A stretch of DNA of 64,000 nt. Origin: Odoribacter lunatus (GTDB lineage: Bacteria > Bacteroidota > Bacteroidia > Bacteroidales > Marinifilaceae). The translations under genes and the position numbers were made by a program. Below the pieces are notes generated by a model that had not been told where the DNA came from, ran no database searches, and saw only the letters and a program-made list of their open reading frames with translations. Of this stretch, positions 17,120 to 26,292 are shown piece after piece (the stretch's first letter is position 1; each line of letters starts with the position of its first letter). The stretch covers positions 57,369 through 121,368 of the forward strand of contig NZ_CALPCZ010000004.1 in NCBI RefSeq assembly GCF_943193135.1, written 5' to 3'.

Positions 17120-18243
17120 AAAAGACCGAGAAACTTAAAGTAATGTTTCAGGGGCGACCTGTTGGCTTGCTGTCTCTCACGCCTGATAATCGCCTAAACG
17201 TCTTTGAGTACGATAAGTCGTGGATTGCCGACGGATTCAGCATTTCACCGCTTGAACTACCGTTGAAACCTGGCATCTTCGTTGCCAAACCGCAACCGTT
17301 TTATGGAAATTTTGGCGTCTTTGAAGACAGCCTTCCCGATGGATACGGTCGTTATCTTCTCCATAAAACATTACTCCATAATGGGATAAACGATTCGGAT
17401 CTGTCATCTCTGGATAGACTTGCATTAGTTGGTGACAATGGCATGGGCGCCTTAACCTATTCCCCTTCCGTAAACCTTGAACATAAGGAAACCGTAACAG
17501 ATTTTGACCGACTTCAGGAGATCGCACTTGAAGTCCTTAAGGAACAGCAGGACAAGGATGCCGGACTACTTCTGTATAATAGCGGTAACAGCGGAGGGGC
17601 AAGACCTAAAGCAGTATTTTCGGATGCGGAAGGACACTGGATAGTAAAATTCCGTCACACATACGATCCGAAAGATATTGGACTTCAAGAAGCACGTTAT
17701 AATGAGGTTGCAAGAAAATGCGGTATTATCGTACCCGATTTCCGGCTTGTCAACGGACGATATTTCGCGTCCCGACGGTTCGATATCGACAATAATGGTA
17801 ACCGAATCCACACGTCTACCGCCGGAGGATTGATGTGTATTTCTCTCCGCGAGCCGTTTATGGATTACTCAAATTTGCTCGCACTGACAGGGTACATCAC
17901 CCAAAGTCGCGAGGATGTCGAGCAGATGTATCGTAGAATGCTGTTTAATTATCTCACAGATAATAAGGATGATCATTGCAAAAATTTCAGTTTCTATGTT
18001 GTCAGGGATAATGATTTGAAGACCTGGAGATGGCGGCTTGCTCCGGCCTACGACCTTACCCTTTGCACAGAAGGCTATAACGGAGAACACGCTACCTCCG
18101 TCAACGGCACAGGCCAGCCTCGACTGTCTGATTTCATTGCCGTCGGCAATAAAATCAAACTTTCAGAAGATAGATGCCGGGAAATCATTGAGGAAGTACG
18201 CTCAGGCAGTTCGGAACTGACCCGATATGATATAAAAGAATAA
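17116..18243 (+). CDS. hipA: HipA-family serine/threonine kinase toxin (locus 3)
   Basis: The 375-aa protein is shorter than the kinases of loci 1 and 2 and of a different subgroup. Its motifs are FGVFEDSLPDGYG near residues 72-84, Gly-rich loop NSGNSGGARPKA (~154-165), WIVKF (~175) and catalytic DNKDDHCKN (~282-290). It ends with APAYDLTLC and an SVNGTG segment. All motifs for kinase activity are present. In HipA of this type the phosphorylated partner is often an aminoacyl-tRNA synthetase, but the target cannot be read here. Confidence 0.9.
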   Translation: MKKTEKLKVMFQGRPVGLLSLTPDNRLNVFEYDKSWIADGFSISPLELPLKPGIFVAKPQPFYGNFGVFEDSLPDGYGRYLLHKTLLHNGINDSDLSSLDRLALVGDNGMGALTYSPSVNLEHKETVTDFDRLQEIALEVLKEQQDKDAGLLLYNSGNSGGARPKAVFSDAEGHWIVKFRHTYDPKDIGLQEARYNEVARKCGIIVPDFRLVNGRYFASRRFDIDNNGNRIHTSTAGGLMCISLREPFMDYSNLLALTGYITQSREDVEQMYRRMLFNYLTDNKDDHCKNFSFYVVRDNDLKTWRWRLAPAYDLTLCTEGYNGEHATSVNGTGQPRLSDFIAVGNKIKLSEDRCREIIEEVRSGSSELTRYDIKE

Positions 18244-18344
18244 TCCATTCCCCAAAGATTAATTTTTGCCGTAAAGTGAATTACTTTCACTTCGTTAACA
18301 TTGCAAACTTTTTATCATATCGGAGTTATCCGCTTTTTTATAAA

Positions 18345-18449
18345 TCAATTTGATATAACATGCACGTCCTTGTTCATCGCAACAAACGACGGCAAATCCT
18401 CCAGCTCCCATGAGCGAAGAATCAATCGGTCTGTTTCGATGCGGTTCAT
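18345..18449 (-). pseudogene. Truncated GNAT acetyltransferase, N-terminus only
   Basis: ATG at 18449 (minus) opens 34 codons that read MNRIETDRLILRSWELEDL and continue PSFVAMNKDVHV before a stop at 18345. The ETDRLILRxWxxxDL start is the hallmark of RimJ/RimL-type N-acetyltransferases, which are normally ~170 aa, so about four-fifths of the gene is lost. It overlaps the stop of the upstream small frame by one base (TAATG), showing the remains of an operon. The 3' end is lost just before hip locus 3. Confidence 0.65.
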
Positions 18450-18703
18450 TATTTCTCAAACTGAGATTCGATATAAGCAAACAATTCAGGTTTGTTCCAC
18501 ATTGGACGTTGGAGACTTTTCAAACCATATAATTTTAGAGTCGCTTCATCAAGTGAATCTCCGGTGTATTCTTCTACAGCTTCTAATCTCCATATCATAT
18601 GCATTGGTGGCTTTTCAATCCAATACTTACCATTGGCACGCATCTCCTCAGCTATAACTTCCGTCTTATAAATAATAACTATGTAAATCTTTCTAATTGA
18701 CAA
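18449..18703 (-). CDS. Unidentified small protein upstream of the GNAT relic
   Basis: The 84-codon frame ends with a strongly protein-like segment (YWIEKPPMHMIWRLEAVEEY, then LYGLKSLQRPMWNKPELF), while its first ~14 residues are hydrophobic and low in character. It may be the 3' part of a longer gene whose start is lost. It shares its stop with the start of the GNAT relic. No family is recognised. Confidence 0.4.
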   Translation of the reverse strand: MSIRKIYIVIIYKTEVIAEEMRANGKYWIEKPPMHMIWRLEAVEEYTGDSLDEATLKLYGLKSLQRPMWNKPELFAYIESQFEK

Positions 18704-18902
18704 AAAAATTATTAATACAGTAAATCTGAATCCACGAGATAGTCATATCATAGCCAATAGAATTTCTCGAAAATAGCAATAATTATGGTATTTATATGAC
18801 AATAATATTGCAATGAGAAAAAAGCATTTTGTGAAATCTGCGACATTGAGAATTTATTTTCATTGCAGAATTATTCGAAAAAGGTTGTATCCATATAACC
18901 TT

Positions 18903-18915
18903 TTGGGGTATTTTT
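18903..18915 (+). repeat. 13-bp inverted repeat before fic, copy 1
   Basis: TTGGGGTATTTTT here recurs as AAAAATACCCCAA at 20049-20061, just before the gene that follows fic. Copy 1 lies directly upstream of TATATTTG (18917-18924), a -7 element for fic. Each copy therefore precedes a start codon of the pair; a shared regulator site is plausible. Confidence 0.45.
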
Positions 18916-18952
18916 GTATATTTGCATATCGGTTGAAAAAAAATGAATCCAG

Positions 18953-20020
18953 ATGAAGTATCTGAATATAAAGAAGGCGTTGACAGCATGGCAGGAGTTG
19001 CAGCCTCTGTCGGAGAAGGATCGGGAAAGGCTTAGCCGCCGATTTACTGTGGACTTCAATTATAACAGCAACCACATTGAGGGTAACACATTGACCTATG
19101 GACAGACAGAAATTTTGCTGCTTTTCGGGAAAGTGATTGGTGAAGCTGACGTGCGTGACGTACAGGAGATGACTGCTAGCAATGTCGGCTTACGAATGAT
19201 GACCGAGGAGGCAATAGTAAAAGGGGTGCCCTTAACGCAAAACTTTATCCGGACATTGCACAAAACCATATTGCGAGAGGATTACACTGTGTATCGTGAT
19301 TTACCGGGTGGCATGCAGACAAGTTACGTGATACACACCGGACAATATAAGACGCGCCCCAATAGTGTTATTACACGATATGGAGACCGATTCGAGTATG
19401 CCTCACCGGAGGAGACACCAGGATTGATGGGAGATTTGGTGAACTGGTATAATGCCGCCGAACAAGCGGGAAAACTCTCTCCGGTAGAGTTAGCTGCGCT
19501 ATTTCACTATCGATATATACGCATTCATCCTTTCGAGGACGGCAACGGTCGCATTGCCCGATTGATGGTGAATTACATCTTAACCCGCCACGGATATCCA
19601 ATGATTGTTGTCCGCAGTCGCAAAAAAAGTGCCTATCTGGAGGCTTTACATCAGGCAGACATCACAGTAGGCCCGGTACCAAGCGATGGCGCCCAGGCAG
19701 ACATCAAGGATATTCGTCCTTTCTTGAAGTATTTCAATGATTTGGTGACCACTGAAATCTATAACGATGTACTATTTGTGAGCGAGAAGAATGAAAATGT
19801 ATGGTGGTATGACGGAGAGCGAATTGCGTTCCGAACGCCCAATTACACGAAGATACTGAATGCGATGCAAACGCAGCCAGTATTGACGCTTGCGGACATG
19901 AAAGAGGAAACCGGCATTAGTATAACCGCCATACAGAAACTGTTGGATCAATTGATTTCCAAAAAGTATGTGGAGCGCGGAGAGAAAGATGGGAGCTGGC
20001 GGGTTTTTGTAACACAGTAA
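18953..20020 (+). CDS. Fic-domain AMP transferase with N-terminal inhibitory helix
   Basis: The 355-aa protein has the Fic core motif HPFEDGNGR (about 191-199), whose His is the catalytic base. The N-terminal part carries SNHIEGN at residues 39-45, the (S/T)xxxE(G/N) inhibitory motif, so the enzyme is of the class that silences itself in cis. After the Fic domain (~100-215), residues ~285-350 form a winged-helix (FLVSEK... then LADMKEETGISITAIQKLL), a common C-terminal partner in Fic proteins of this group. The usual reaction is AMP transfer from ATP to a target protein. The small downstream gene at 20061 follows by 40 nt. Confidence 0.85.
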   Translation: MKYLNIKKALTAWQELQPLSEKDRERLSRRFTVDFNYNSNHIEGNTLTYGQTEILLLFGKVIGEADVRDVQEMTASNVGLRMMTEEAIVKGVPLTQNFIRTLHKTILREDYTVYRDLPGGMQTSYVIHTGQYKTRPNSVITRYGDRFEYASPEETPGLMGDLVNWYNAAEQAGKLSPVELAALFHYRYIRIHPFEDGNGRIARLMVNYILTRHGYPMIVVRSRKKSAYLEALHQADITVGPVPSDGAQADIKDIRPFLKYFNDLVTTEIYNDVLFVSEKNENVWWYDGERIAFRTPNYTKILNAMQTQPVLTLADMKEETGISITAIQKLLDQLISKKYVERGEKDGSWRVFVTQ

Positions 20021-20048
20021 ATACTCATTGAATGAACCTGATTTTTGA

Positions 20049-20061
20049 AAAAATACCCCAA
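20049..20061 (+). repeat. 13-bp inverted repeat after fic, copy 2
   Basis: AAAAATACCCCAA is the inverted copy of 18903-18915 and touches the ATG at 20061. See copy 1 for the interpretation as a possible shared operator. Confidence 0.45.
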
Positions 20062-20411
20062 TGAATTACAACGAGAAATATCAAGAGCTCATGGCATTAT
20101 CGCATAGCGAGAACATAGAGATTAAGCGATTGGCCGATAATTGGCTTATCAGTATCGGACTTCAGGAAGCCAATGGATTCAAGGTTTCTCCATTTTTACT
20201 TGATTTGGCAATAAAAAATATCAAGGGCGAACTAACGCATAATGAGGTGAATCTATTAATTGACAAACGATATGCAGATAGTAAAGAACGGAACTTCGGT
20301 TCCGGTGATGGTTATGAGATCGTTCCTGCCGATTCACCAAAGATAAAAGAGATTGAAGAATTCAATCGAAAACTTCGGCCAGAACTATATGCTCAACTTG
20401 ATAAAAAATAA
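20061..20411 (+). CDS. Small acidic protein paired with Fic, role unknown
   Basis: The 116-aa protein is charged and mostly helical. A middle segment (LLDLAIKNIKGELTHNEVNLL) resembles the short A-x-x-x-x-x-G-E-(I/L)-T-x-x-E stretch of VbhA-like Fic antitoxins, but the S/TxxxEG inhibitory motif is not seen and the upstream Fic has its own. It starts 40 nt after fic and is probably co-transcribed. It could be a Fic accessory protein or an unrelated gene. Confidence 0.5.
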   Translation: MNYNEKYQELMALSHSENIEIKRLADNWLISIGLQEANGFKVSPFLLDLAIKNIKGELTHNEVNLLIDKRYADSKERNFGSGDGYEIVPADSPKIKEIEEFNRKLRPELYAQLDKK

Positions 20412-20427
20412 GGCAACTACATCCTAA

Positions 20428-20603
20428 TTTTACATCAAACATTATTCAGAACCGACACACGAATGATTATATATGTCATTCTGAGGAGTGTAGCGATATT
20501 AGAATTCTCTGCTATTTAATTCGGGTATTAGCCTGTAAATTAGATGCAGTGCTTCGCAATGACGGCAATGTGATAATTCAGTGTAAAGTTATATATAGTT
20601 GCC
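20428..20603 (+). repeat. ~176-bp direct repeat, copy 1 (left of the KAP cassette)
   Basis: The stretch from TTTACATCAAACATTAT to AAAGTTATATATAGTTGCC matches 28226-28402 at roughly 85% by eye, in the same orientation. Inside, GTCATTCTGAGGAG and CTTCGCAATGAC are loosely inverted, as in dispersed hairpin-type intergenic repeats. The last ~19 bp also resemble 14306-14324. From 20604 to 21167 no gene is seen; TATATTTG at 20776-20783 is a possible -7 element, which would leave a leader of about 380 nt before the KAP gene. Confidence 0.7.
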
Positions 20604-21167
20604 CTAAATTTTCATTCTTCTTATAATCCAGATACAACCATTTTTTACGTTGTATCCCCCCACTTGATTGATTTGCAGAACCAACTGTAGGAGAGATTTA
20701 TTTTAGAATGATTAAAGAACACTTCTATATTTAGAATTTATAGCCATAATATATGTAAAATAAAAGTAAATACCATATATTTGCATATTGTATTGTGTAT
20801 TGGAATATAATAAAAATACAATGGATTCCAGTTGTCTTTGACAAATGGAACAGAAAATACATGGTGTGAGAACGAATTAAATTAAACAAACCTGTCTTCG
20901 CAAAAATTTCAGCGTTCCTCAGGTTGTAGAACGTGTAATTTGTTGCCTGCTTACTATTAAAAAGTGCATTAGTAGTAGCGATTGAACTTTATACGTTTCA
21001 GCTATATCGGTATATTCTACTGCTAGCAAAATGCAATGGCAGGCTTTTAGTTGAAAAAATGGGAGAAGGTATTCTCAAAAAAGAAGCAATGAGACAACCT
21101 TATGTATTTTTTAATTGGCTCAAAGCCCTCAAAATTCAATTAATTACAATAGCTTCCAAATAAAGAT

Positions 21168-24100
21168 ATGATGACATACAATGAACAATTCCCTCGGTTT
21201 ATTCCTGACACCCCAAAAGGGGATGACGTTTTTGAAGGTCAATCTCAAGCACATCTTGCAAAAAATATTTGTGAATATATAAAATCAAATGACTCTATTA
21301 GCCCTAATAAGAAAGTGAAGATGCATAGAATCATCGGCGTGGAAGGAAGCTGGGGTTCCGGAAAGTCTAATGTGGTAACAAAAATAAGCAATATTCTTAA
21401 AAGGGACGGATATCACACATTTACATATGATGCCTGGGGACATCAAGAAGATCTTCAACGTCGGTCTATCCTAGAAACACTTACTAATGCTCTTATAGAA
21501 GAAAAAGTTCTGAAAGGGAAGGTTAAAATAAAAATGCGCAATGGAGAGGAGCATTGTGCAGAGTGGAGAGACCAACTTTCATTACTATTATCTAACAAAA
21601 CAACTACAATCACTAAATCTCAACCAAAACTTTCTGGCTCGGCTATTTGGGGGATTATATTAATAGCTACATTTACAACACTAAACATAATTATTGGTCA
21701 ATTACTTGACAGTGGCTGCATATCGCTATCTTGGAGATGGATACTATTTGAATGTTCACCAATTATTTTAGGAGTTTTATTGGCTATTATTTATCGATTT
21801 AAAGATGGAAATTGGAAAAATGTGTTTACGTTACTGACACAAAAAGATGACCACACAATTGATGAACAATATACATCCAGTGAAGAGCCCTCAATTATGG
21901 AATTTAAAAACTGGATGCATGCAATTTCATCTCATCTCGACGAAAAAAAGAATGATGAAGTAAAGAAAGTCATAATTGTATTTGATAATATGGATAGGCT
22001 ACCTTCTGAAAAAGTAATGCAACTTTGGTCAGCAATATACACATTTTTCGCAGGCAGTGATTTTGAAAATATATGGACGATTATTCCGTATGATAATAAA
22101 CACTTGTGTGAAGCAATTTATGAATGTAAGAAAGATGAAGAAATTAAAGATAAATTCAAACGTTTTATCAATAAGACATTTCCTATTGTATATATTGTCC
22201 CACAGCCTGTAATAACAGATTATAACAGATTATTTAATAAATACTTTGAAGATGCTTTTGGTAAAGGAGAACATGACCAGAAGCATATATGTCAGGTATT
22301 TATGCGAATTCATATTAATCCCAATCCACGAACTGTCATAGCCTTTATCAACGAACTTGTAGCCATTCGTTTGCAGTGGCCTGATAAAAAATATAGATTA
22401 CAAAACATAGCTTTATTCATTCTAAAAAAAGATTATCTCTTATATGATGGGGATTCTTTGGATAATAATTTACTTAGCGATACATTATTTGAGGATATAT
22501 CTTCCTTTTATCCGGAGCAAGAGGATGTCAGGACCCAGCTCTGTCAGTTTGCCTATGGATTACAAGATGAATCTCTAGCCGGGGAGTTGCCTCTAAGAAG
22601 ATTATTGAGTACTGCCATAAAATCAGGTGGTTCTTTGGTTGGCTTTGTGGATAAACCTCATTTTGTATCAGTCTTGGAAAATATTCTTGCAAAAGAAGTG
22701 ACTACACAAACACTAGACAGTGCAGTGATGAGTTTGTCCACATTGGAAATGAATAATTTACCAGACAACGAAAAAGAATCTATTCAGAAGAAGTGGGATA
22801 TGTTTGCAAATATGAAATCAGGGACTTCATATAATAATTTACAATTTGATGATGCCCTTGCAACAATCATACTCCATGCGACTAGTCTGAGAGTGAAGAA
22901 TATGTGTAAGTCATACATTGAGACCATTCAAAAGTGTGAGATTGGCAATGGCGCTGAATATTTCTCTGTAGTAAACAAACTGGAAAAATGCTTGGAAAAA
23001 TCCGGGAAGGATACTATGTTTGATGAGGTTATAAAACCTATAGCACTTAGTCCTGAACATTTTGTTGAATTTGTTGTCGCTGCAAGAGAAACCTATAATA
23101 CATATAAAGTTCGTACTGATAATGAGGAACTCAATACATATATATACTCAGAAATAGAGAAAGGAACAGAAGGTATAGATTTATTTATAGAACTTGTATA
23201 TCAAGATTCTGCTTTCGATTTTACAAGTTTAAAGTCTCATATTTCCAATTTTGTAAATAATGATAAAGATGTAAAAGAGCCAAGAATTGCATCGTATGCA
23301 AATAGGCTTCTTGATGCAGGCGATGGTATAATTACATCTCGCTTCACGAGTAGTTTTATTTCTCAAACCATCTCAAAAATAGATGCAGCATCCACTACCA
23401 ATATTAAGGAGCGGGGAATTGAAGACATATTTAATATGTCATTGGCAGATGGTCATGATATTGACAATATTAACGAAACAATAATTCCTCGGCTGGCAAA
23501 TTGTTTTGGGAAATATATGGATTATCGTGACCTTCTTAAGCAACTTGGCAGTCAAGGATCTGCATACAGACTCCTGAATATTCATATCATTAGGAACAAA
23601 TTGGGGAACAAATTGGCTATAAAATATATTGCTCAACACATCAAGACAATCAAACAAACTCTTGAATTGGATTATTCCGAAATATTTTCTTGCTTTAATG
23701 AGTGGGAACCAGAGTGGAGTGATGAAGATGAAACAGCATATGCCTCATATTGTTTACAAGATTTATTTGAAATTTATAAAGAATATCCAGGACTGTTCAC
23801 AAATGGTATAATAAATTTAGGGGTAAAGGCATTAAAGAATCAGCCTCAAGGCTTTTTATATAATCCAAACAGCACTCCTAACATCTATTGGAGCCAGTTT
23901 GTGCAATCTTTTTTAGGTACTGAGTTTTTGCCTGAATTTACCAATAACCTTTATGAAGAGCTGAAAAATCTTTTAGATAGAATAATAGCCACAAAGCATA
24001 TCGAGCATCCAGATTTGTTAAATAAATTATTGTCCGCTTGTAAAAAAATATCATCATTAATTTCTTACTTGCATGATAAATTAAATGATTATTTTGTAAA

Positions 24101-24410
24101 AGAGATATGCCAGCCTACTGTTTTTAAGATATTTGGCAACTTATTGCCTCATCTAGGCCACGATATGGACGATAACACTGCAAGATCACTCATAAAGAAT
24201 CTAATCAGTCCAATTATGAACGATACTGATTGCGCAAGAATTATTGTTGCCAATAAGGACTTTTATATGGGGATAATGGAACATGATAAAGAGATGTCTC
24301 AAGATATTCTAATAAATATGAAATCCAATACTGATATTAAAGACATTTATTCCAACATTATTACAGATATTGATAGACTAATCATTTTTGATAGTACAAA
24401 TAAAGCTTAA
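21168..24410 (+). CDS. KAP-family P-loop NTPase with two membrane segments
   Basis: The 1080-aa protein has Walker A GVEGSWGSGKS at 57-67 and Walker B VIIVFDNMDR at 268-277. Two membrane segments (about 158-180 and 190-210) lie between them, exactly the KAP NTPase plan in which the membrane hairpin is inserted in the ATPase fold. Residues after ~480 are helical and of no known domain. KAP proteins sit at the inner face of the membrane and occur in anti-phage systems. The gene starts a three-gene unit with two DUF262 proteins (65-nt gap, then a 4-bp overlap) ending in a strong terminator, so the three likely act together. Confidence 0.85.
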   Translation: MMTYNEQFPRFIPDTPKGDDVFEGQSQAHLAKNICEYIKSNDSISPNKKVKMHRIIGVEGSWGSGKSNVVTKISNILKRDGYHTFTYDAWGHQEDLQRRSILETLTNALIEEKVLKGKVKIKMRNGEEHCAEWRDQLSLLLSNKTTTITKSQPKLSGSAIWGIILIATFTTLNIIIGQLLDSGCISLSWRWILFECSPIILGVLLAIIYRFKDGNWKNVFTLLTQKDDHTIDEQYTSSEEPSIMEFKNWMHAISSHLDEKKNDEVKKVIIVFDNMDRLPSEKVMQLWSAIYTFFAGSDFENIWTIIPYDNKHLCEAIYECKKDEEIKDKFKRFINKTFPIVYIVPQPVITDYNRLFNKYFEDAFGKGEHDQKHICQVFMRIHINPNPRTVIAFINELVAIRLQWPDKKYRLQNIALFILKKDYLLYDGDSLDNNLLSDTLFEDISSFYPEQEDVRTQLCQFAYGLQDESLAGELPLRRLLSTAIKSGGSLVGFVDKPHFVSVLENILAKEVTTQTLDSAVMSLSTLEMNNLPDNEKESIQKKWDMFANMKSGTSYNNLQFDDALATIILHATSLRVKNMCKSYIETIQKCEIGNGAEYFSVVNKLEKCLEKSGKDTMFDEVIKPIALSPEHFVEFVVAARETYNTYKVRTDNEELNTYIYSEIEKGTEGIDLFIELVYQDSAFDFTSLKSHISNFVNNDKDVKEPRIASYANRLLDAGDGIITSRFTSSFISQTISKIDAASTTNIKERGIEDIFNMSLADGHDIDNINETIIPRLANCFGKYMDYRDLLKQLGSQGSAYRLLNIHIIRNKLGNKLAIKYIAQHIKTIKQTLELDYSEIFSCFNEWEPEWSDEDETAYASYCLQDLFEIYKEYPGLFTNGIINLGVKALKNQPQGFLYNPNSTPNIYWSQFVQSFLGTEFLPEFTNNLYEELKNLLDRIIATKHIEHPDLLNKLLSACKKISSLISYLHDKLNDYFVKEICQPTVFKIFGNLLPHLGHDMDDNTARSLIKNLISPIMNDTDCARIIVANKDFYMGIMEHDKEMSQDILINMKSNTDIKDIYSNIITDIDRLIIFDSTNKA

Positions 24411-24477
24411 AATTCTAAGATGAGAGATGTGTTCAAACAGCAAGTAAAGAAGTTTTCTTAATTGAACTGTACATAAT

Positions 24478-26292
24478 ATGCTTTACATATACGATCCATT
24501 GGTTGACAGAATCAGACGTCACCTAAAGAAAAAACATATTGATGCTAATGTCAATTCCTACATTGGCAGAACCTGGCATCAGTATAGATATGTTCAAGTT
24601 CTCCCCAAAGGCTTGGATTGTTGCGTCCATTACGAATACATAAACCACCATTGGGAACTGCATTTTGAAAAAACAGATTCGAATCTTGAGGCTGAAAAAC
24701 TCAGACAAGTCATGATTAGTTCGATTGCAACATCAAACAACATAGGTTGGCACAATTGGTCTCATAGGCAACGAGGGCTTCTTCGACTGGAGGAGGAAGT
24801 GTATGATGGAACATTCGAGTCTCTTTTCGATAAATTATGGGAAGCCACCATATCCATCCTTCAAAACAACTACACTTCAAGCAAGCGTTATGCTCCAAAG
24901 GAGGAAGCTGTTGCCCTGTCGGAAACCCTTGCTCCTACCCATGAGTATCATGAGCCAGATGAACCACGCATAGTCAAGGTGGAAAACCTGGAGTATGACC
25001 GCCTTACCATTCCTTCATATCAGAGACCATATAAATGGGGCGTAAAGAACGTCAATCAGCTCATTGATGATGTTGTAACTTTTTGTGAACGAGGTACGCA
25101 GGAATATCGTTTGGGCACATTAGTGCTACATAAATTGTCAAAAGAGCCATCTTCTGAAATGGAGATTGTTGATGGACAGCAACGTTCTATCACATTGTTG
25201 CTCTTATTGAATGAACTTCATCAAAAAGAAGAGTTTACGGATCTTTTCTTGCCAGAGTTCCGTGACAGCATAAAACTGTTTCTTGCTAAGAAACAGTTTC
25301 ATGATTCAATTTCAAAGCAACATATTCAAGAAAACATTAACGCCATACGGTTCCGTATTGTAGAACTTAAGAAAAAACATGTGCGTTTCTTGCTGTCCAA
25401 TTGTAGCTTCGTGGTTATTGCACTTTATGATATTTCTGAAGCCTTCCAATTCTTTGATTCTCAGAATGCCAGAGGGAAGGAGCTAGAGCCACACGACCTA
25501 CTCAAAGCCTATCATCTGAGAGAGATTCCTCAATTATCATATACAGATTTCCAGAATATCACTGGATGGGAGAAGATGGAGTCTCCATATCTATCATCTC
25601 TCTTTTTGTTGCTCTTCCGTATAAAGCGATGGATAGAAGCCCAAAATGGAAGATTCTTTACCTCAAACTCAATAGATACGTTCAAGGGGTATAGTACCCA
25701 TCAATCTCAGCTTCCATATCAGAGGATTTTCCTTATGGCCGATTGTTATGCACAGATTTATAACAACGATATATCTCGTCGACTAGACAAGCAACACCTG
25801 GAGTATCCCCATCAGATAGATCAAGCTATTATCAATGGTTCCTTATTCTTTGATATGATCAGATATTACTCAGAAAAGCATAAGGAATTGCCAGATTTAG
25901 GTAAAAGATACTCAAATAAGATATGGAGCACATTAAATTCCTATCCGGAACATCACAGAGATGGTGACAAGTTCACCAGAATACTATTCGATGCAGCTCT
26001 TCTGTTCTATTACGACAAGTTCGGTACTGAAGGTATTGACAAAGCCATCACAAAGATTTTCTTGTGGTCATACGCGATGAGACTTACTCATGATTCTGTA
26101 AAAAGGACAACAATGGATAATTATGCTCGAGAAGAGAACAGTGCTTTCAGGACAATACACAGTGCTACAAAACCTTTTGATTTGCTGAATTGGGAATTAC
26201 CTATAATCAAAGAAACTTCTATCAAGCAAAAAGGCATGGCATCTATTAAGGAAATCTTCCATAACCTCCATCAAATTGAATCAGAACAATGA
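24478..26292 (+). CDS. DUF262 protein with an added N-terminal domain
   Basis: The 604-aa protein carries a DUF262 (ParB/sulfiredoxin-like) domain from ~165. It has IPSYQRPYKW at 178-187 and EIVDGQQRSITL at 229-240, the two signatures of the GmrS-type nucleotide-dependent part of type IV enzymes. The first ~130 residues are a separate domain (RTWHQYRYVQVLPKGLDCCV, then HHWELHFEK) like the small DUF4268-type folds found next to nucleases. Residues 320-335 (FQFFDSQNARGKEL) match the conserved F-D-x-x-N-x-R-G-x-x-L segment. No HNH motif is seen in the C-terminal half, so this chain may provide sensing or NTP use while the next gene provides the nuclease. Confidence 0.8.
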   Translation: MLYIYDPLVDRIRRHLKKKHIDANVNSYIGRTWHQYRYVQVLPKGLDCCVHYEYINHHWELHFEKTDSNLEAEKLRQVMISSIATSNNIGWHNWSHRQRGLLRLEEEVYDGTFESLFDKLWEATISILQNNYTSSKRYAPKEEAVALSETLAPTHEYHEPDEPRIVKVENLEYDRLTIPSYQRPYKWGVKNVNQLIDDVVTFCERGTQEYRLGTLVLHKLSKEPSSEMEIVDGQQRSITLLLLLNELHQKEEFTDLFLPEFRDSIKLFLAKKQFHDSISKQHIQENINAIRFRIVELKKKHVRFLLSNCSFVVIALYDISEAFQFFDSQNARGKELEPHDLLKAYHLREIPQLSYTDFQNITGWEKMESPYLSSLFLLLFRIKRWIEAQNGRFFTSNSIDTFKGYSTHQSQLPYQRIFLMADCYAQIYNNDISRRLDKQHLEYPHQIDQAIINGSLFFDMIRYYSEKHKELPDLGKRYSNKIWSTLNSYPEHHRDGDKFTRILFDAALLFYYDKFGTEGIDKAITKIFLWSYAMRLTHDSVKRTTMDNYAREENSAFRTIHSATKPFDLLNWELPIIKETSIKQKGMASIKEIFHNLHQIESEQ

